From the NCBI RefSeq assembly GCF_003600155.1, contig NZ_QWLD01000046.1, positions 1-64,000 of the forward strand: a DNA stretch of 64,000 bases. Reading direction: 5' to 3'. Every line of letters begins with the position of its first letter. Position 1 is the first letter of the stretch. A program made the translations under genes and the position numbers. This DNA is from Nesterenkonia muleiensis (GTDB taxonomy: Bacteria; Actinomycetota; Actinomycetes; Actinomycetales; Micrococcaceae). A model generated the notes under the pieces. That model was not told where the DNA came from, did not search any database, and worked only from the letters and a program-made list of their open reading frames with translations. Shown piece after piece: positions 49,785 through 59,600 of this stretch.

Positions 49785-51113
49785 ATGCCTACTCCCCCGG
49801 ATACTCGCCACACCAGCGTGGTGGACGTGGATCTCGATCACGGGCTGCTGGGCATACTGCCGCAGCTGAGCCCCAGCGGAGTCTGGATCCGCGAGGGTGA
49901 GGGGATGATCGGGCTCGGAGTCGCGGCGAGCGCAACGGCGGCGGGGCCACAACGGTTCGCAGAACTTGCCGCCTTCTGGGAGGCGTGGATCGGTACGCTG
50001 AATGTGGGGGCCGAAAATGGCGATTCGGATGCCACCGCGGAAGATGATCCTGTGGCATTCCTCTCGGTCACCTTCGCCGCGGACTCGCAATATGCATCAC
50101 GACTGATCGTGCCGGAGGTGCTCATCCGGCACCAGGCAGGCCGTGCCACTGTGTTGTGCATCACGGAGCGGCACGAGCCTGGCGAGCAGGTTCTGCGCAG
50201 GCACGGGCTACGGATGGATCATCACGGGCTGCTCACCACCATCGGCCCACCGGTGGGCCGCACAGTGCCAAACACCTCCCTGCTGCCCGGCGCCCAATCC
50301 GAGCGGCAGTACCTCGACGGCGTGACGGCGGGGCTTTCGGCTATTCACGACGGAACCGTGGAGAAGCTGGTGCTTGCCCGAGATGTGCTGGTCTCAGCCT
50401 CCGCACCAGTGCCCACCGGGGTACTGCTGGCCCGCCTGGCCGCCGAGTACCCGCAGACCTGGACCTATGGTGTGGCTGCGGTGCCGGGTGCTCCGCAAGC
50501 GCTGGTCGGGGCGACCCCGGAGATGCTCGTCAGGCTGCGTGGTGACCAGTTGTCCTCTCGCGTGCTGGCCGGGACCATCGACCGTGCTGAACGCACCTCG
50601 GTCCTGGTGCAGGATGCCAAGCAGCACCGTGAGCACGGTCTGGCGGTCGCCTCACTGCTGGACCAGCTGAGTACGGTCACCGCGACTCTGCAGGCCCCCG
50701 ATGAGCCCAGCGTCCTGCAGCTTCCCAATGTCTATCACCTTGCCAGCGATATCACCGGCACCCTCTGCCCTGACTCCACCGGACAGCTGCCCAGCCCGTT
50801 GCGGATCGCGGAGGCCGCGCACCCCACCGCTGCCGTCTGCGGAACACCCACGACGGCGGCCGCAGAGCTGATTGCCCAGCTTGAGGGTATGGACCGCGGG
50901 CCCTATGCCGGGCCGGTGGGATGGATCGACACCCGGGGCAACGCGGACTTCGGAATCGCTCTTCGCGGCGGGGTGCTGGAGGATCCGCGTACGCTGCGGC
51001 TGTTCGCCGGATGCGGTGTGGTGGAGGGCTCCGAGCCCGAGGCTGAGCTGGCCGAGACCCGGGTGAAGCTCACTCCTATGCTCGAGGCGCTGGGGCTGGA
51101 ACAGTTCCGCTAG
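49785..51113 (+). CDS. menF: Isochorismate synthase
   Basis: The 442-residue chorismate-binding enzyme has VEKLVLARDVLV, LVGATPEMLVRL, the segment HREHGLAVASLL and HPTAAVCGTPTTAAAELIAQLE, then GPYAGPVGWIDTRGNADFGIALRG. It commits chorismate to menaquinone. It is divergent from menG and convergent with menD, so the men genes form two facing groups. Confidence 0.93.
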   Translation: MPTPPDTRHTSVVDVDLDHGLLGILPQLSPSGVWIREGEGMIGLGVAASATAAGPQRFAELAAFWEAWIGTLNVGAENGDSDATAEDDPVAFLSVTFAADSQYASRLIVPEVLIRHQAGRATVLCITERHEPGEQVLRRHGLRMDHHGLLTTIGPPVGRTVPNTSLLPGAQSERQYLDGVTAGLSAIHDGTVEKLVLARDVLVSASAPVPTGVLLARLAAEYPQTWTYGVAAVPGAPQALVGATPEMLVRLRGDQLSSRVLAGTIDRAERTSVLVQDAKQHREHGLAVASLLDQLSTVTATLQAPDEPSVLQLPNVYHLASDITGTLCPDSTGQLPSPLRIAEAAHPTAAVCGTPTTAAAELIAQLEGMDRGPYAGPVGWIDTRGNADFGIALRGGVLEDPRTLRLFAGCGVVEGSEPEAELAETRVKLTPMLEALGLEQFR

Positions 51114-51660
51114 CCCCGCTGATCAGAGAATGGCACCGCTGACTCAACAGTTCACGTTCCCAGTTGTTGCTGAGCCCGGCGCTGCCTGGATCGTCCCGTA
51201 CAACATCGACTGCATCCAGCCCGTCCCGCAGAGTCTCCAGGGGTGGGCGAGATGTCAGATCTGCCGGATCGCATGGCGGGTCACCCCTCACACGCCCAGT
51301 CCCTGGCCCCTCACCATTGTGCCTACCAACCTGAAATCGCCGTCTCCTTCCACCCCCACCGGCCCTGCCAACCTGAAATCCCGTAGCCCACGGAAATGGA
51401 GGTTGGTAGCAGGAGAAATCAGTTGGCAGGGCGGCCTGGACGGTCGATGCGGGCAAGTACCGGTTGGCAAGGCAGTCTGGGCGACCGGCGACGAAGTGGG
51501 CGTGGTGGGCCGGGCGGAACGGACGTCGCTCAGCGTGGGCTGGCACCTTGTCCGCTCTGAGCAGTGCGATCATTTGGTCCCCAGCAGCAGCTCCAGCGTG
51601 TCAGCCCCTCAGAAATGATGCATGCACGCAGAATGCGCATCTGCCCACCGAGGGTCCTCC
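51114..51660. other. 547-bp intergenic region with inverted repeat families, no gene
   Basis: Short repeats recur here. TACCAACCT (51324-51332) pairs with AGGTTGGTA (51400-51408). CCCTGCCAAC (51363-51372) pairs with GTTGGCAGGG (51422-51431), and a third GTTGGCA lies at 51463. Two of the copies continue as CTGAAATC. Open frames on both strands have no family similarity. It looks like a non-coding structured spacer between convergent menF and menD. Confidence 0.5.
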
Positions 51661-53535
51661 CTACAGCTCAGCGACGGCTTCTGCGATCTTCGCGTGGAGG
51701 TCCCGCAGCCGACTGCGGTCGGTGCGGATCTCGATGATCCTGATGCCGAGCCGGTCATCGGGGTGGGCAAGCGCCCGGCTCAGCTCATCAAGATCCTCTG
51801 CATAGATGTACTCATGCTGGTAGGCGTCGGCGAGCGCCTCAAGGTCCACCGTCTGCGGGGTCCCGAAGAGCCTTTCGACCATCTCGGCCAGACCGGGACG
51901 GCGGCCGACCTCACCATGCTCCAGCTGGTCGAAGATCGCCCCGCCGGAATCGTTGATCACCACCACATCCAAATCCGGTGTCTGCTCGGTGGAGGGGATG
52001 AGCAGCGCATTGGCATCATGCAGGAACGTCAGGTCACCCACCAGCGCAGTGACCCGCTGACCAGTTGTCAGCGCGATGCCGGCCGCAGCGGAGACATTGC
52101 CGTCGATCCCTGCGATTCCACGCAGACCATAGATTCTCCGGGATCGGGCGGACGCGGCGGGTCTCCTGGTGCTGCCGGGCAGTCTGCGGGTCAGCGCGAC
52201 GGTGAGGTCCACATCCCTGATCACCGAGGAGGACCCCAGGAGCAGCGGGGTGCGCACTGTCTCTGCCACAAACTGTGCTGCGCGCACCGAACTGAGGCCC
52301 CCGGCGTCGTCGTCCTCTTCACGCAGGACCGCATCGACCGCGCTCTGGGCCTTCAGCCCGGCTTCCTCCCAGGCACGGGCCCAGGCCGGTTCGGCAGCAC
52401 CCGCGAACTCAGCCAACTCCTGGCTGCCGGTGATCACCCGCCTCGGGAGCCTGGCATCGTGCCAGGGCTCAGCGGCCGGGGCGTACTGCACCACCTGGAG
52501 ATCCTTCCGCGCGATCAGCTGCTGCACCGGCCTGGTGAGTGTGGGGCGTCCGGCAACCACCACTCGTTCCACCCCCGCCAGCAGCTCCGCTGACCAAGAG
52601 CCTGGCGGGGGCTGCAGCAGCAGCCGATATGCCTGCACCGGCCCCAGGTCCGTCCATCGCGCACCAGATGTCGGTTCGGCGAGCATGGGGTGGCCCAGTC
52701 GGCGGGCCAGCTCCACGGCTTCGGCAGGCGCTTGATGCCCCATGACGAAGAGCACCCTGCCTGCCCCCGAGGGCGGAACTGCTGGTGCGGCGACGTCCTG
52801 AGTCCCGGCGGAACCTCTGCCGGGCCGCAGGGCACCCAGAGCCTCCGCGGCCTGCAGATGCTCAGTCGGGGTCAGGGGCCGCACGGCACGGCAGAGACGT
52901 TCTGGCTCAGCGGGCACCAGCGGGTCGGTGAACCCGATGTTGAGGTGCACCGGACCCGGGGCGGACCGTGCTGTGGCCGTGCTCGCCGCCCGGACCAGCA
53001 GCGCAGCCTGAGTTTCGGCGGCAAGCATGTCATCGCGTGAGACCGGCTCCAGCCGCAGCTCGCCCTCGGCGATCGATGTCTGCTCCAGGTGCAGCTCATC
53101 GCGCACCCGGCCGGTGAACATGCCCCGCTGCCAGACCGTCTGGTTGGCCCCGGTTCCGTGCAGCTCCTCCGGCCGGTCCGCGGTGATGACCACTAGCGGA
53201 ACCCCGGACATATCGGCCTCCATCACTGCCGGCAGCAGGTTTCCGGCTGCTGTGCCGGAGGTGGTGACCACGCCGGCCGGCTGACCGGTGGACAGGGCGA
53301 TGCCGAGCGCGGTGAACGCCGCTGAACGCTCGTCGGTGCGGACGTGGGTGGTGAGGGTGCCCAGCTGTTCGGCCTCGGCCAGCGCATAGGCCAGCGGGGC
53401 CGACCGCGAACCGGGGGCCAGCACCACATGCCGCATCTGAATGGCCAGTCCGCGCAGGACCCGCCTGGCCAGCCGGAGCGATTCGGCGTCATAGGAGTCG
53501 TCGAACTCCCGGAACGGGCCCCTCTCAGCTGACAT
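51661..53535 (-). CDS. menD: SEPHCHC synthase, thiamine-diphosphate enzyme of menaquinone synthesis
   Basis: The 624-residue protein has APGSRSAPLAYAL and TDERSAAFTALGIALSTGQPAGVVTTSGTAAGN (N-terminal ThDP half), and VPLVVITADRPEELHGTGANQT. At the C-terminus it has ALVGDLTFLHDANAL with VVINDSGGAIFDQL (metal and diphosphate site). It joins isochorismate and 2-oxoglutarate. Its start overlaps the end of menC. Confidence 0.93.
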   Translation of the reverse strand: MSAERGPFREFDDSYDAESLRLARRVLRGLAIQMRHVVLAPGSRSAPLAYALAEAEQLGTLTTHVRTDERSAAFTALGIALSTGQPAGVVTTSGTAAGNLLPAVMEADMSGVPLVVITADRPEELHGTGANQTVWQRGMFTGRVRDELHLEQTSIAEGELRLEPVSRDDMLAAETQAALLVRAASTATARSAPGPVHLNIGFTDPLVPAEPERLCRAVRPLTPTEHLQAAEALGALRPGRGSAGTQDVAAPAVPPSGAGRVLFVMGHQAPAEAVELARRLGHPMLAEPTSGARWTDLGPVQAYRLLLQPPPGSWSAELLAGVERVVVAGRPTLTRPVQQLIARKDLQVVQYAPAAEPWHDARLPRRVITGSQELAEFAGAAEPAWARAWEEAGLKAQSAVDAVLREEDDDAGGLSSVRAAQFVAETVRTPLLLGSSSVIRDVDLTVALTRRLPGSTRRPAASARSRRIYGLRGIAGIDGNVSAAAGIALTTGQRVTALVGDLTFLHDANALLIPSTEQTPDLDVVVINDSGGAIFDQLEHGEVGRRPGLAEMVERLFGTPQTVDLEALADAYQHEYIYAEDLDELSRALAHPDDRLGIRIIEIRTDRSRLRDLHAKIAEAVAEL

Positions 53536-54574
53536 GGAGTACATCGTAGGCCGCACGGAGGCGGTCGAACCACCAGGACTCCCGATCACCGGTGATGCGG
53601 AACCGGTCGAGCAGCTCCGGATCCGGCTCGGGGGACCGCACGACGGCGCCTGCTGGGGTCTCTGCCACCGGCACCTGGATCACGCCTCCGGAGGGCACCA
53701 GCGGCTCAGTCACCAGCTCACCGGCGAACAGGGTGACCGTGCCCAGGCCGCAGGAATAGGGCAGCTCAGGCAATCGCGCAGCCAGAGCGAGTCCGGCGCT
53801 CAGACCGACCGAGGTGTCCAGGGCGGAGGAGACCACGGCAGGCATTCCGGCCTGCTGCACAATACTGAGCGCCCGGTCGACCCCGCCCAAGGGAGGGACT
53901 TTGACCACGATGAGATCCGCAGCACCCAGCCGGGCCACACGCAGCGGGTCATCTGATTTGCGCACTGCCTCATCCGCGGCAATACGCACCATGACACCCG
54001 ACTCGTGAAGCTGTTCGCGCAGATCGGCCAGCGCCTCGATGCCTGCGACGGGCTGTTCGGCGTATTCCATGCTCTCCCCGGCGATCTCAGCGATCCGGCC
54101 CAGGGCGCGCACTGCCTCGGGGATGCTCCAGGCACCGTTGGCGTCCACCCGGACTCCGGCTTTCGGGATAAGCCTGCGCACCTCGGCGAGGCGAGCGACG
54201 TCGTCCTCCAGTCTCTGGCCGGGCTCTGCGACCTTGACCTTGACTGCGGGGATCGCATCCAGGTCTCCGTACCTGCTCAGGACCGGCTCCACCTGCTCGG
54301 GGCCGACCGCGGGAAGGGTGGCATTGACCGGCACCTGGGTCCGCAGCGGAGCGCCCAGCCCCCGCCACCCGGTATGAAGGGCCGCTCGGAGCCAGTGAGC
54401 GGACTCCTCCGCCTGGTACTCGGGGAAGGGCCCGAACTCGGCCCAGCCGGCGGGCCCCCGCAGCAGCATGACCTCCCGGGCAGTCTGTCCGCGGAACGTG
54501 GTGCGCATGGGCAGAGCGACCGGCCGCGCGCTGTCGAGCAGCTCATCAGGGCCAGGCAGAGGATGGTTCAACAC
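53525..54574 (-). CDS. menC: o-Succinylbenzoate synthase
   Basis: The enolase-superfamily protein has MRTTFRGQTAREVMLLRGPAGWAEFGPFPEY. Catalytic elements are AVKVKVAEP, RVDANGAWS, EYAEQPV, AADEAVRKSDDP and IVVKVPPLGG. It dehydrates SHCHC to o-succinylbenzoate. A GTG at 54574 gives 349 residues; earlier in-frame starts would run into the divergent PAP2 promoter. Confidence 0.9.
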   Translation of the reverse strand: MLNHPLPGPDELLDSARPVALPMRTTFRGQTAREVMLLRGPAGWAEFGPFPEYQAEESAHWLRAALHTGWRGLGAPLRTQVPVNATLPAVGPEQVEPVLSRYGDLDAIPAVKVKVAEPGQRLEDDVARLAEVRRLIPKAGVRVDANGAWSIPEAVRALGRIAEIAGESMEYAEQPVAGIEALADLREQLHESGVMVRIAADEAVRKSDDPLRVARLGAADLIVVKVPPLGGVDRALSIVQQAGMPAVVSSALDTSVGLSAGLALAARLPELPYSCGLGTVTLFAGELVTEPLVPSGGVIQVPVAETPAGAVVRSPEPDPELLDRFRITGDRESWWFDRLRAAYDVLHVS

Positions 54575-54626
54575 AGTTCTCAAGTCTATGTTCGGTGAAT
54601 GGATGCTCAGCTGGGACAATATTCGC

Positions 54627-55595
54627 ATGTCTTCAGCTGCGCTGCGCGCGCCGGCCCGGCGCACTGGCTTATGGATCGTCGCCACTCTGATCTGCGGGGT
54701 GCTCTTCCTGGCGGTGTACGAGTACTTTGTGCGCACCGAGTCTGGGCAGTTCCTGGACAATGTGATGCGGCTGACCGCTGACCACTTTGAGCATCCGCTG
54801 CCGCATCTGAACCCGCAGAACCGGTGGATCGCGGTGATCATCGTGGCGCCTCCCGCGGCCATCTTCGCCACTATCGTCCTGGCCGGCCAGAAGTACCTGG
54901 CCGGGCTGATCGCCGCAGGCACGGTGGTGGCGGCAAACATCTCCACCCAGGTGCTCAAGTACGGAATCCTCGACCGGCCGGATCTGGTGGGCAACCCGAC
55001 CTACTGGACGAACAACTCTCTGCCCAGCGGCCACACCACTATCGCTGCGTCGGTGGCGGTGGCGGTGTTCCTGGTGGCCAGCCCCAAGGCTCGCCCGGCG
55101 CTTGGCGTGCTCGCCGCGCTCTGGGGCGGCGGCTGGGGCACCTATCTGTTCATTGAGGCGTGGCACCGGCCCAGCGATATGGTCGCGGCCTATCTGGTGG
55201 TGGCCGCATGGGGTCTTGTGGGCGGTTGGCTGATCTTCCGAGCGTCTCCGAAGGAGAACACGGTGATCACCGACGCCGAGCCGGATGTGGCGCCTGCTGC
55301 CGGTCTGTGCTGGTTCTTGGGCATAGTGCTGACCCTCGGCGGTGTGCTGTGCCTGTTCTTCGCAGGCGGCTGGTCGGGCCTGGCGCAGTCTATGGAGAGC
55401 CCCAGCCTGTGGCCGTGGGTCGCCGGCGCGCTGCTGACCTTCGGCCCCGTGTTTCTGACCGCGGCTGCTGGCATCAACTTTTTTGGTGTTGAGACTGGTC
55501 GCAGGGCGCGCGGTGGCGAGGTTCCTACCCACAAGGGTCACCGGATCGTCTATCCGATCCCTCCGGAACTGCGCACCCTCTACGAACGGGTATAG
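54627..55595 (+). CDS. PAP2 superfamily membrane phosphatase
   Basis: The 322-residue protein has the three phosphatase blocks: KYGILDRPD, LPSGHTTIAAS and the final EAWHRPSDMVAAY. These sit among six or so hydrophobic segments, with a longer C-terminal membrane part. It likely removes phosphate from undecaprenyl pyrophosphate or lipid phosphates on the outer membrane face. It is divergent from menC. Confidence 0.88.
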   Translation: MSSAALRAPARRTGLWIVATLICGVLFLAVYEYFVRTESGQFLDNVMRLTADHFEHPLPHLNPQNRWIAVIIVAPPAAIFATIVLAGQKYLAGLIAAGTVVAANISTQVLKYGILDRPDLVGNPTYWTNNSLPSGHTTIAASVAVAVFLVASPKARPALGVLAALWGGGWGTYLFIEAWHRPSDMVAAYLVVAAWGLVGGWLIFRASPKENTVITDAEPDVAPAAGLCWFLGIVLTLGGVLCLFFAGGWSGLAQSMESPSLWPWVAGALLTFGPVFLTAAAGINFFGVETGRRARGGEVPTHKGHRIVYPIPPELRTLYERV

Positions 55596-55610
55596 GGCAA
55601 TAGAGGTCCC

Positions 55611-56558
55611 ATGTCAGCACCTGCGACCGATGCCGTCGTCTCACCCGGCCCCGTACATACCGCCGCCATCTCCTGGTATCAGCATGCCGCTCGCGATCTG
55701 CCCTGGCGCCGTCGGGAGTGCTCCGCCTGGGGCGTCCTGGTCTCGGAAGTGATGCTGCAGCAGACTCCCGTGGCTCGTGTCCTGCCGCGGTGGCAGGAGT
55801 GGATGCGCCGCTGGCCGACTCCAGAGGCTGCCGCCGCGGCACCGGCCGCTGAGATCCTCACCGTGTGGGACCGGCTGGGCTATCCGAGGCGGGCGCTGCG
55901 CCTGCAGCAGGCGGCCCAGGCAATCGACGACCAGCATGGCGGCCACGTCCCCTCTGCGGCGGACCAGCTGCGGGCGCTGCCGGGAATCGGCGAATACACC
56001 GCGGCAGCGGTGGCCTGCTTCGCCTTCGGGGCACCGGAGGTGGTGGTCGACACCAACATTCGGCGGGTCCACGCCAGAGTGTTTTCCGGCCATGCCCTTC
56101 CCGGCAAGACCTACACCGCCGAGCAGCGGAAGCTCGCCCGCGATGTCTTTCCGGACCCTGAGCGCGACGGCGGGCAGTTCGCCTGTGTCTGGAACATCGC
56201 AACCATGGAGCTGGGTGCGCTGGTGTGCACCGCACGCTCCCCGAAGTGTGATGAGTGCCCTCTTGCGCAACTGTGTGCCTGGCGCCTGGCCGGATCACCG
56301 CCGCCGACCGATGAGCAGCAAACCCGGGGGCAGACCTGGGAAGGCACCGACCGGCAGGTCCGCGGGGCACTGATGGCCGCTCTTCGCGCCGGCGGGCCGG
56401 TCCGGCGGCAGCCACTGATCGAGGATCTCCCGCTGCCGGCTGCGGACATGGATCAGCGGCACCGCTGCCTGGAATCTCTGCTGGGCGACGGTCTGGCCGA
56501 GCAGCGCGGTGGCGTCGTGGCCCTTCCCGGTGTGCTCCCTGACCCAACCCATGTGTGA
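55611..56558 (+). CDS. mutY: A/G-specific adenine DNA glycosylase
   Basis: The 315-residue protein has SEVMLQQTPV with catalytic Glu46, the hairpin LPGIGEYTAAAVACFAFG, VVVDTNIRR with Asp147, and a 4Fe-4S loop C206-x6-C213-x2-C216-x5-C222. It removes adenine opposite 8-oxoguanine. The C-terminal 8-oxoG recognition domain is short compared with E. coli MutY, as in many actinobacteria. Confidence 0.94.
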   Translation: MSAPATDAVVSPGPVHTAAISWYQHAARDLPWRRRECSAWGVLVSEVMLQQTPVARVLPRWQEWMRRWPTPEAAAAAPAAEILTVWDRLGYPRRALRLQQAAQAIDDQHGGHVPSAADQLRALPGIGEYTAAAVACFAFGAPEVVVDTNIRRVHARVFSGHALPGKTYTAEQRKLARDVFPDPERDGGQFACVWNIATMELGALVCTARSPKCDECPLAQLCAWRLAGSPPPTDEQQTRGQTWEGTDRQVRGALMAALRAGGPVRRQPLIEDLPLPAADMDQRHRCLESLLGDGLAEQRGGVVALPGVLPDPTHV

Positions 56559-56645
56559 AAACTGGAGGACCACCCCACTGGAGAGTTCCCATTCCCACAG
56601 TTTTCGCGCACCGCTTCTGAGACGAGACCGCTCTAGACTTCTCCT

Positions 56646-57794
56646 GTGAGCACACGTCCTGGCCATCTGAAGCACCTGCTGCGTTCGGCACGCCGGGTGG
56701 TCGCCAACCGCAGTCGCGCAGGTGCTGTGCGTGCCCGCCGTTCGATGCTGCCGGCGCTGCAGATGACCGCCGCAGGCGTGGGGGCTTATCTGGTCTCCGA
56801 ACAGGTGCTGGGCCATGAGACACCACTGTTCGCCGCCGTTGCCGCGCTGATCGCCATGGGCTTCACCAAGGAGCCCCGCCTGCGCAAAGTGCTGGAGGTT
56901 GCCGTGGGATGCACCCTGGGGGTGCTGCTGGCGGACATGTTGACTCTGGGGCTCGGGGCGGGGATTCTGACCGCTGTGTTCGCGGTCTTTCTGGCGGTGA
57001 TGCTGGCGCGCTTCCTGGATCCAGGGCCGATGCTCGCCATGCAGATGGGGCTGCAGGCTCTGCTGGTGGTGATGGTCCCGGTCCCGGCCGATGCCGCACT
57101 CGGACCTTTCACCCGCTCGGTGGACGCCGTGGTCGGCGGCACCACTGCTCTGCTGATCACTCTGATCACGCCCAAGGATCCGCGCGGAGAACCGGTCCGG
57201 GAGCTCAAGGGCGTTGCCGATCAGCTCACCGCCTCACTCCGGGACACCGCTGCGGCCCTTCGCACCTCGGATTCCCGGCAGGCCTGGCATGCGCTGATCC
57301 GCGCGCGGGGCCTGCAGGCGCAGGTGGACGACACCACCAAGGCTCTTTCGGCCGCCAAAGAGCTGACCGGGTACTCTCCGGCGCACCGGCGGCACCGGCA
57401 CTATGTTCGCCGTCTGGACCGGACAGCGGACAAACTGGATCTTGCCGTGCGAAGCCTACGAGTGGTGGCCCGGCGCACAGTGAGCACCATCGACCATGCC
57501 GCGCTCAGCGATGCCGGCACCATCAACCTGGCCACCGCCCTGGATGACCTGGCCGATGCCACAGTCCAGCTCTCCCGGGCGTTCAGCGAGTCCGGGCCGG
57601 GCTTCGACCGCTGGATGGACACCGCCCGGGACTCCCTGGCGGCTGTGGCCACCCAGATGCATCCTCAGCGGCTGGACATTCACGATCTGGAGGGCGAGGC
57701 ACTGGTGCTGCTGGTCCGGACCATGTTGGTTGACCTCCTGGAGGCTGCCGAATGCGAGCACGACGACGCCGTGGCGTACCTCCCCGGCCTCTAG
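56646..57794 (+). CDS. FUSC/aromatic acid exporter family membrane protein
   Basis: The 382-residue protein has an N-terminal basic segment and then about six close hydrophobic helices (LQMTAAGVGAYLVSEQVLGHETPLFAAVAALIAMGF, GCTLGVLLADMLTLGLGAGIL). A long alpha-helical cytoplasmic half follows (ELKGVADQLTASLRDTAAAL and so on). This is the FUSC half-transporter build. The start is GTG. The substrate is unknown. Confidence 0.85.
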   Translation: MSTRPGHLKHLLRSARRVVANRSRAGAVRARRSMLPALQMTAAGVGAYLVSEQVLGHETPLFAAVAALIAMGFTKEPRLRKVLEVAVGCTLGVLLADMLTLGLGAGILTAVFAVFLAVMLARFLDPGPMLAMQMGLQALLVVMVPVPADAALGPFTRSVDAVVGGTTALLITLITPKDPRGEPVRELKGVADQLTASLRDTAAALRTSDSRQAWHALIRARGLQAQVDDTTKALSAAKELTGYSPAHRRHRHYVRRLDRTADKLDLAVRSLRVVARRTVSTIDHAALSDAGTINLATALDDLADATVQLSRAFSESGPGFDRWMDTARDSLAAVATQMHPQRLDIHDLEGEALVLLVRTMLVDLLEAAECEHDDAVAYLPGL

Positions 57795-58007
57795 CGCGCG
57801 CTCATTATCCAAGGTCTGGATGGGCCTGCCTCACCATTTCGATTCTCTGAGCTCCTGGCAGCGTAAGGCGAGACACAGGGTACGATTTCTCACATCGGGG
57901 ACCCACCGCCCAAGGGCGAGTCCACGAATCAAGGGGAGAGTTCGCATACCTCGACAAGATGTTGAACGCGGAACATATGCACTGCAGAAGAGTTACGAAG
58001 AAATCGG

Positions 58008-59531
58008 ATGAATGAAGTGAGAAGATCCCGAGACATCACTGTTTTTGTTTCCTCAGCCAAGAACACGCTGCTCTTGATTCGTCGCAACAAAGAGAACCGC
58101 CAGGGAAGAGTTACCCGGATAAATGACGCTGACGGCACCTCAGGTATAGCGAACGCGGAACCGGCGTCACATGGCAGTTCCAACCAGTATCCGAACACAG
58201 TCGCTGATTCGGCACCGACGGAGGAGAAGCCCTCACCTAGCGGTCCTCGGGAAGCAGAGCACACTCCGAAGGATGAACAGACTATAGCCGATGAAAGAGA
58301 TCGCCTGGCAGAAATCATCGCTCAGCGAATCTTCACGTACCTGCTTGTTGGCGTTTTCACCTTTGTGCTCTACGCGGTGTTGGCACAAATGACCGCAAGT
58401 CTTGACCTCACCCCGAGAATAATTGCGCCTCAATATCGCGCAGATCTGGTTTTGGGAGCCATGGCCATCGTCACCACAGCAGCAGTGGCGCTCCAGGTGA
58501 TGGTGCGAGTACCGGGAATCACGCGACCCAGAGATCATGAGTTTTTAGCCAGACGGCGAATATACGCGCTGGTCGGCGATATCGTTGGCATCGTCGCGGG
58601 CCTACTCACCGTTCAAGGTTTGAGACTCGCAATGAACACAGCGCCGGATGAAGGTGATTACACAAGCCTATTCGGTGTACTCGCCCTCGGTGGGCTGACT
58701 ATATTCTTTGCCGCCGATGTGAGCGCGGCGGGAGATATGAAAAACATCCGCCATATCGTGACAAAGGTCAGTCGAAACCGTGAGATAGCGCGCTTAAGAG
58801 CTCTTCAGGAATCACTCGGCGAAGGGGTCGGCAAGACCATCGGTAAACGCTGGTGGGCGCTGCATATTGCGCTCGTTCTCCTTGTGCTTGGTCTCTGTGC
58901 AGGAATCGCGTGGCTGCTTACTTCCCAATCTTCCACAACACAGGCTCAGCTGTCTGCGTGGCTGATGAGTAGCTCCCTGCTCATCCTGATACCTGTCACC
59001 TACGGCTTCGTCTGTGTGCGATCCAGGAAACCGTGGGAGGCGACTCTCAGCTCTTTCGCCGCCATTGGCCTGACATTCGTTTTCCTGTCCTTTTCAACAG
59101 AGATTCCTGTAACGCTTGACGTTCCCGACAGACAGCTTGCTAGCCTGATAGGCACCCTCGGCGTGTATCTTTCTGTATGGATAATCGGCTTCGCTCAAGC
59201 CATCATCCCACGTAGCGCAGTAAGTCGCCTTCAATACAGCGCGCTGGAAAAACGAGTGAGAAACCTGGAAAACGGAAATGCGAAACAGAACGATAAAGAA
59301 TCTTCCAGCGAAATAAGAACTCGACTATCGTGCGGCTGCTTGCTATCTATAGTGCCCGTAGTGGGCTTGATTTACTCATACGCTGCCATGCAATGGTACA
59401 AGGCGCTCCCGCCATCGGAGCAGACAGAGGATGATCAGCGTCGATTCACACGCCTCGTCCGGTGGAACATCATTATCAGAGTCGTCGTGGTCATCATACT
59501 TATCACGACGTTCATCATGTTGAGCGTCTGA
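58008..59531 (+). CDS. Membrane protein of unknown function with atypical composition
   Basis: The 507-residue protein has a charged, Ser/Pro/Glu-rich N-terminal 100 residues. About eight hydrophobic segments follow from residue 108, in two groups split by a charged stretch (SRNREIARLRALQESLGEGVGKTIGKRW). A short coiled-coil-like helix (SALEKRVRNLENGNAKQNDKE) precedes two last spans. The codons use A/T in the third position far more than the neighbours, a sign of recent acquisition. I recognise no family; the 57795-58007 gap before it holds no gene. Confidence 0.7.
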   Translation: MNEVRRSRDITVFVSSAKNTLLLIRRNKENRQGRVTRINDADGTSGIANAEPASHGSSNQYPNTVADSAPTEEKPSPSGPREAEHTPKDEQTIADERDRLAEIIAQRIFTYLLVGVFTFVLYAVLAQMTASLDLTPRIIAPQYRADLVLGAMAIVTTAAVALQVMVRVPGITRPRDHEFLARRRIYALVGDIVGIVAGLLTVQGLRLAMNTAPDEGDYTSLFGVLALGGLTIFFAADVSAAGDMKNIRHIVTKVSRNREIARLRALQESLGEGVGKTIGKRWWALHIALVLLVLGLCAGIAWLLTSQSSTTQAQLSAWLMSSSLLILIPVTYGFVCVRSRKPWEATLSSFAAIGLTFVFLSFSTEIPVTLDVPDRQLASLIGTLGVYLSVWIIGFAQAIIPRSAVSRLQYSALEKRVRNLENGNAKQNDKESSSEIRTRLSCGCLLSIVPVVGLIYSYAAMQWYKALPPSEQTEDDQRRFTRLVRWNIIIRVVVVIILITTFIMLSV

Positions 59532-59600
59532 CGTCTTTAGATTGTCTACTGTGCACAAAAGGTCCAGTACCCCCATCTTCGTGCGAGCAGAGTTCACCCT

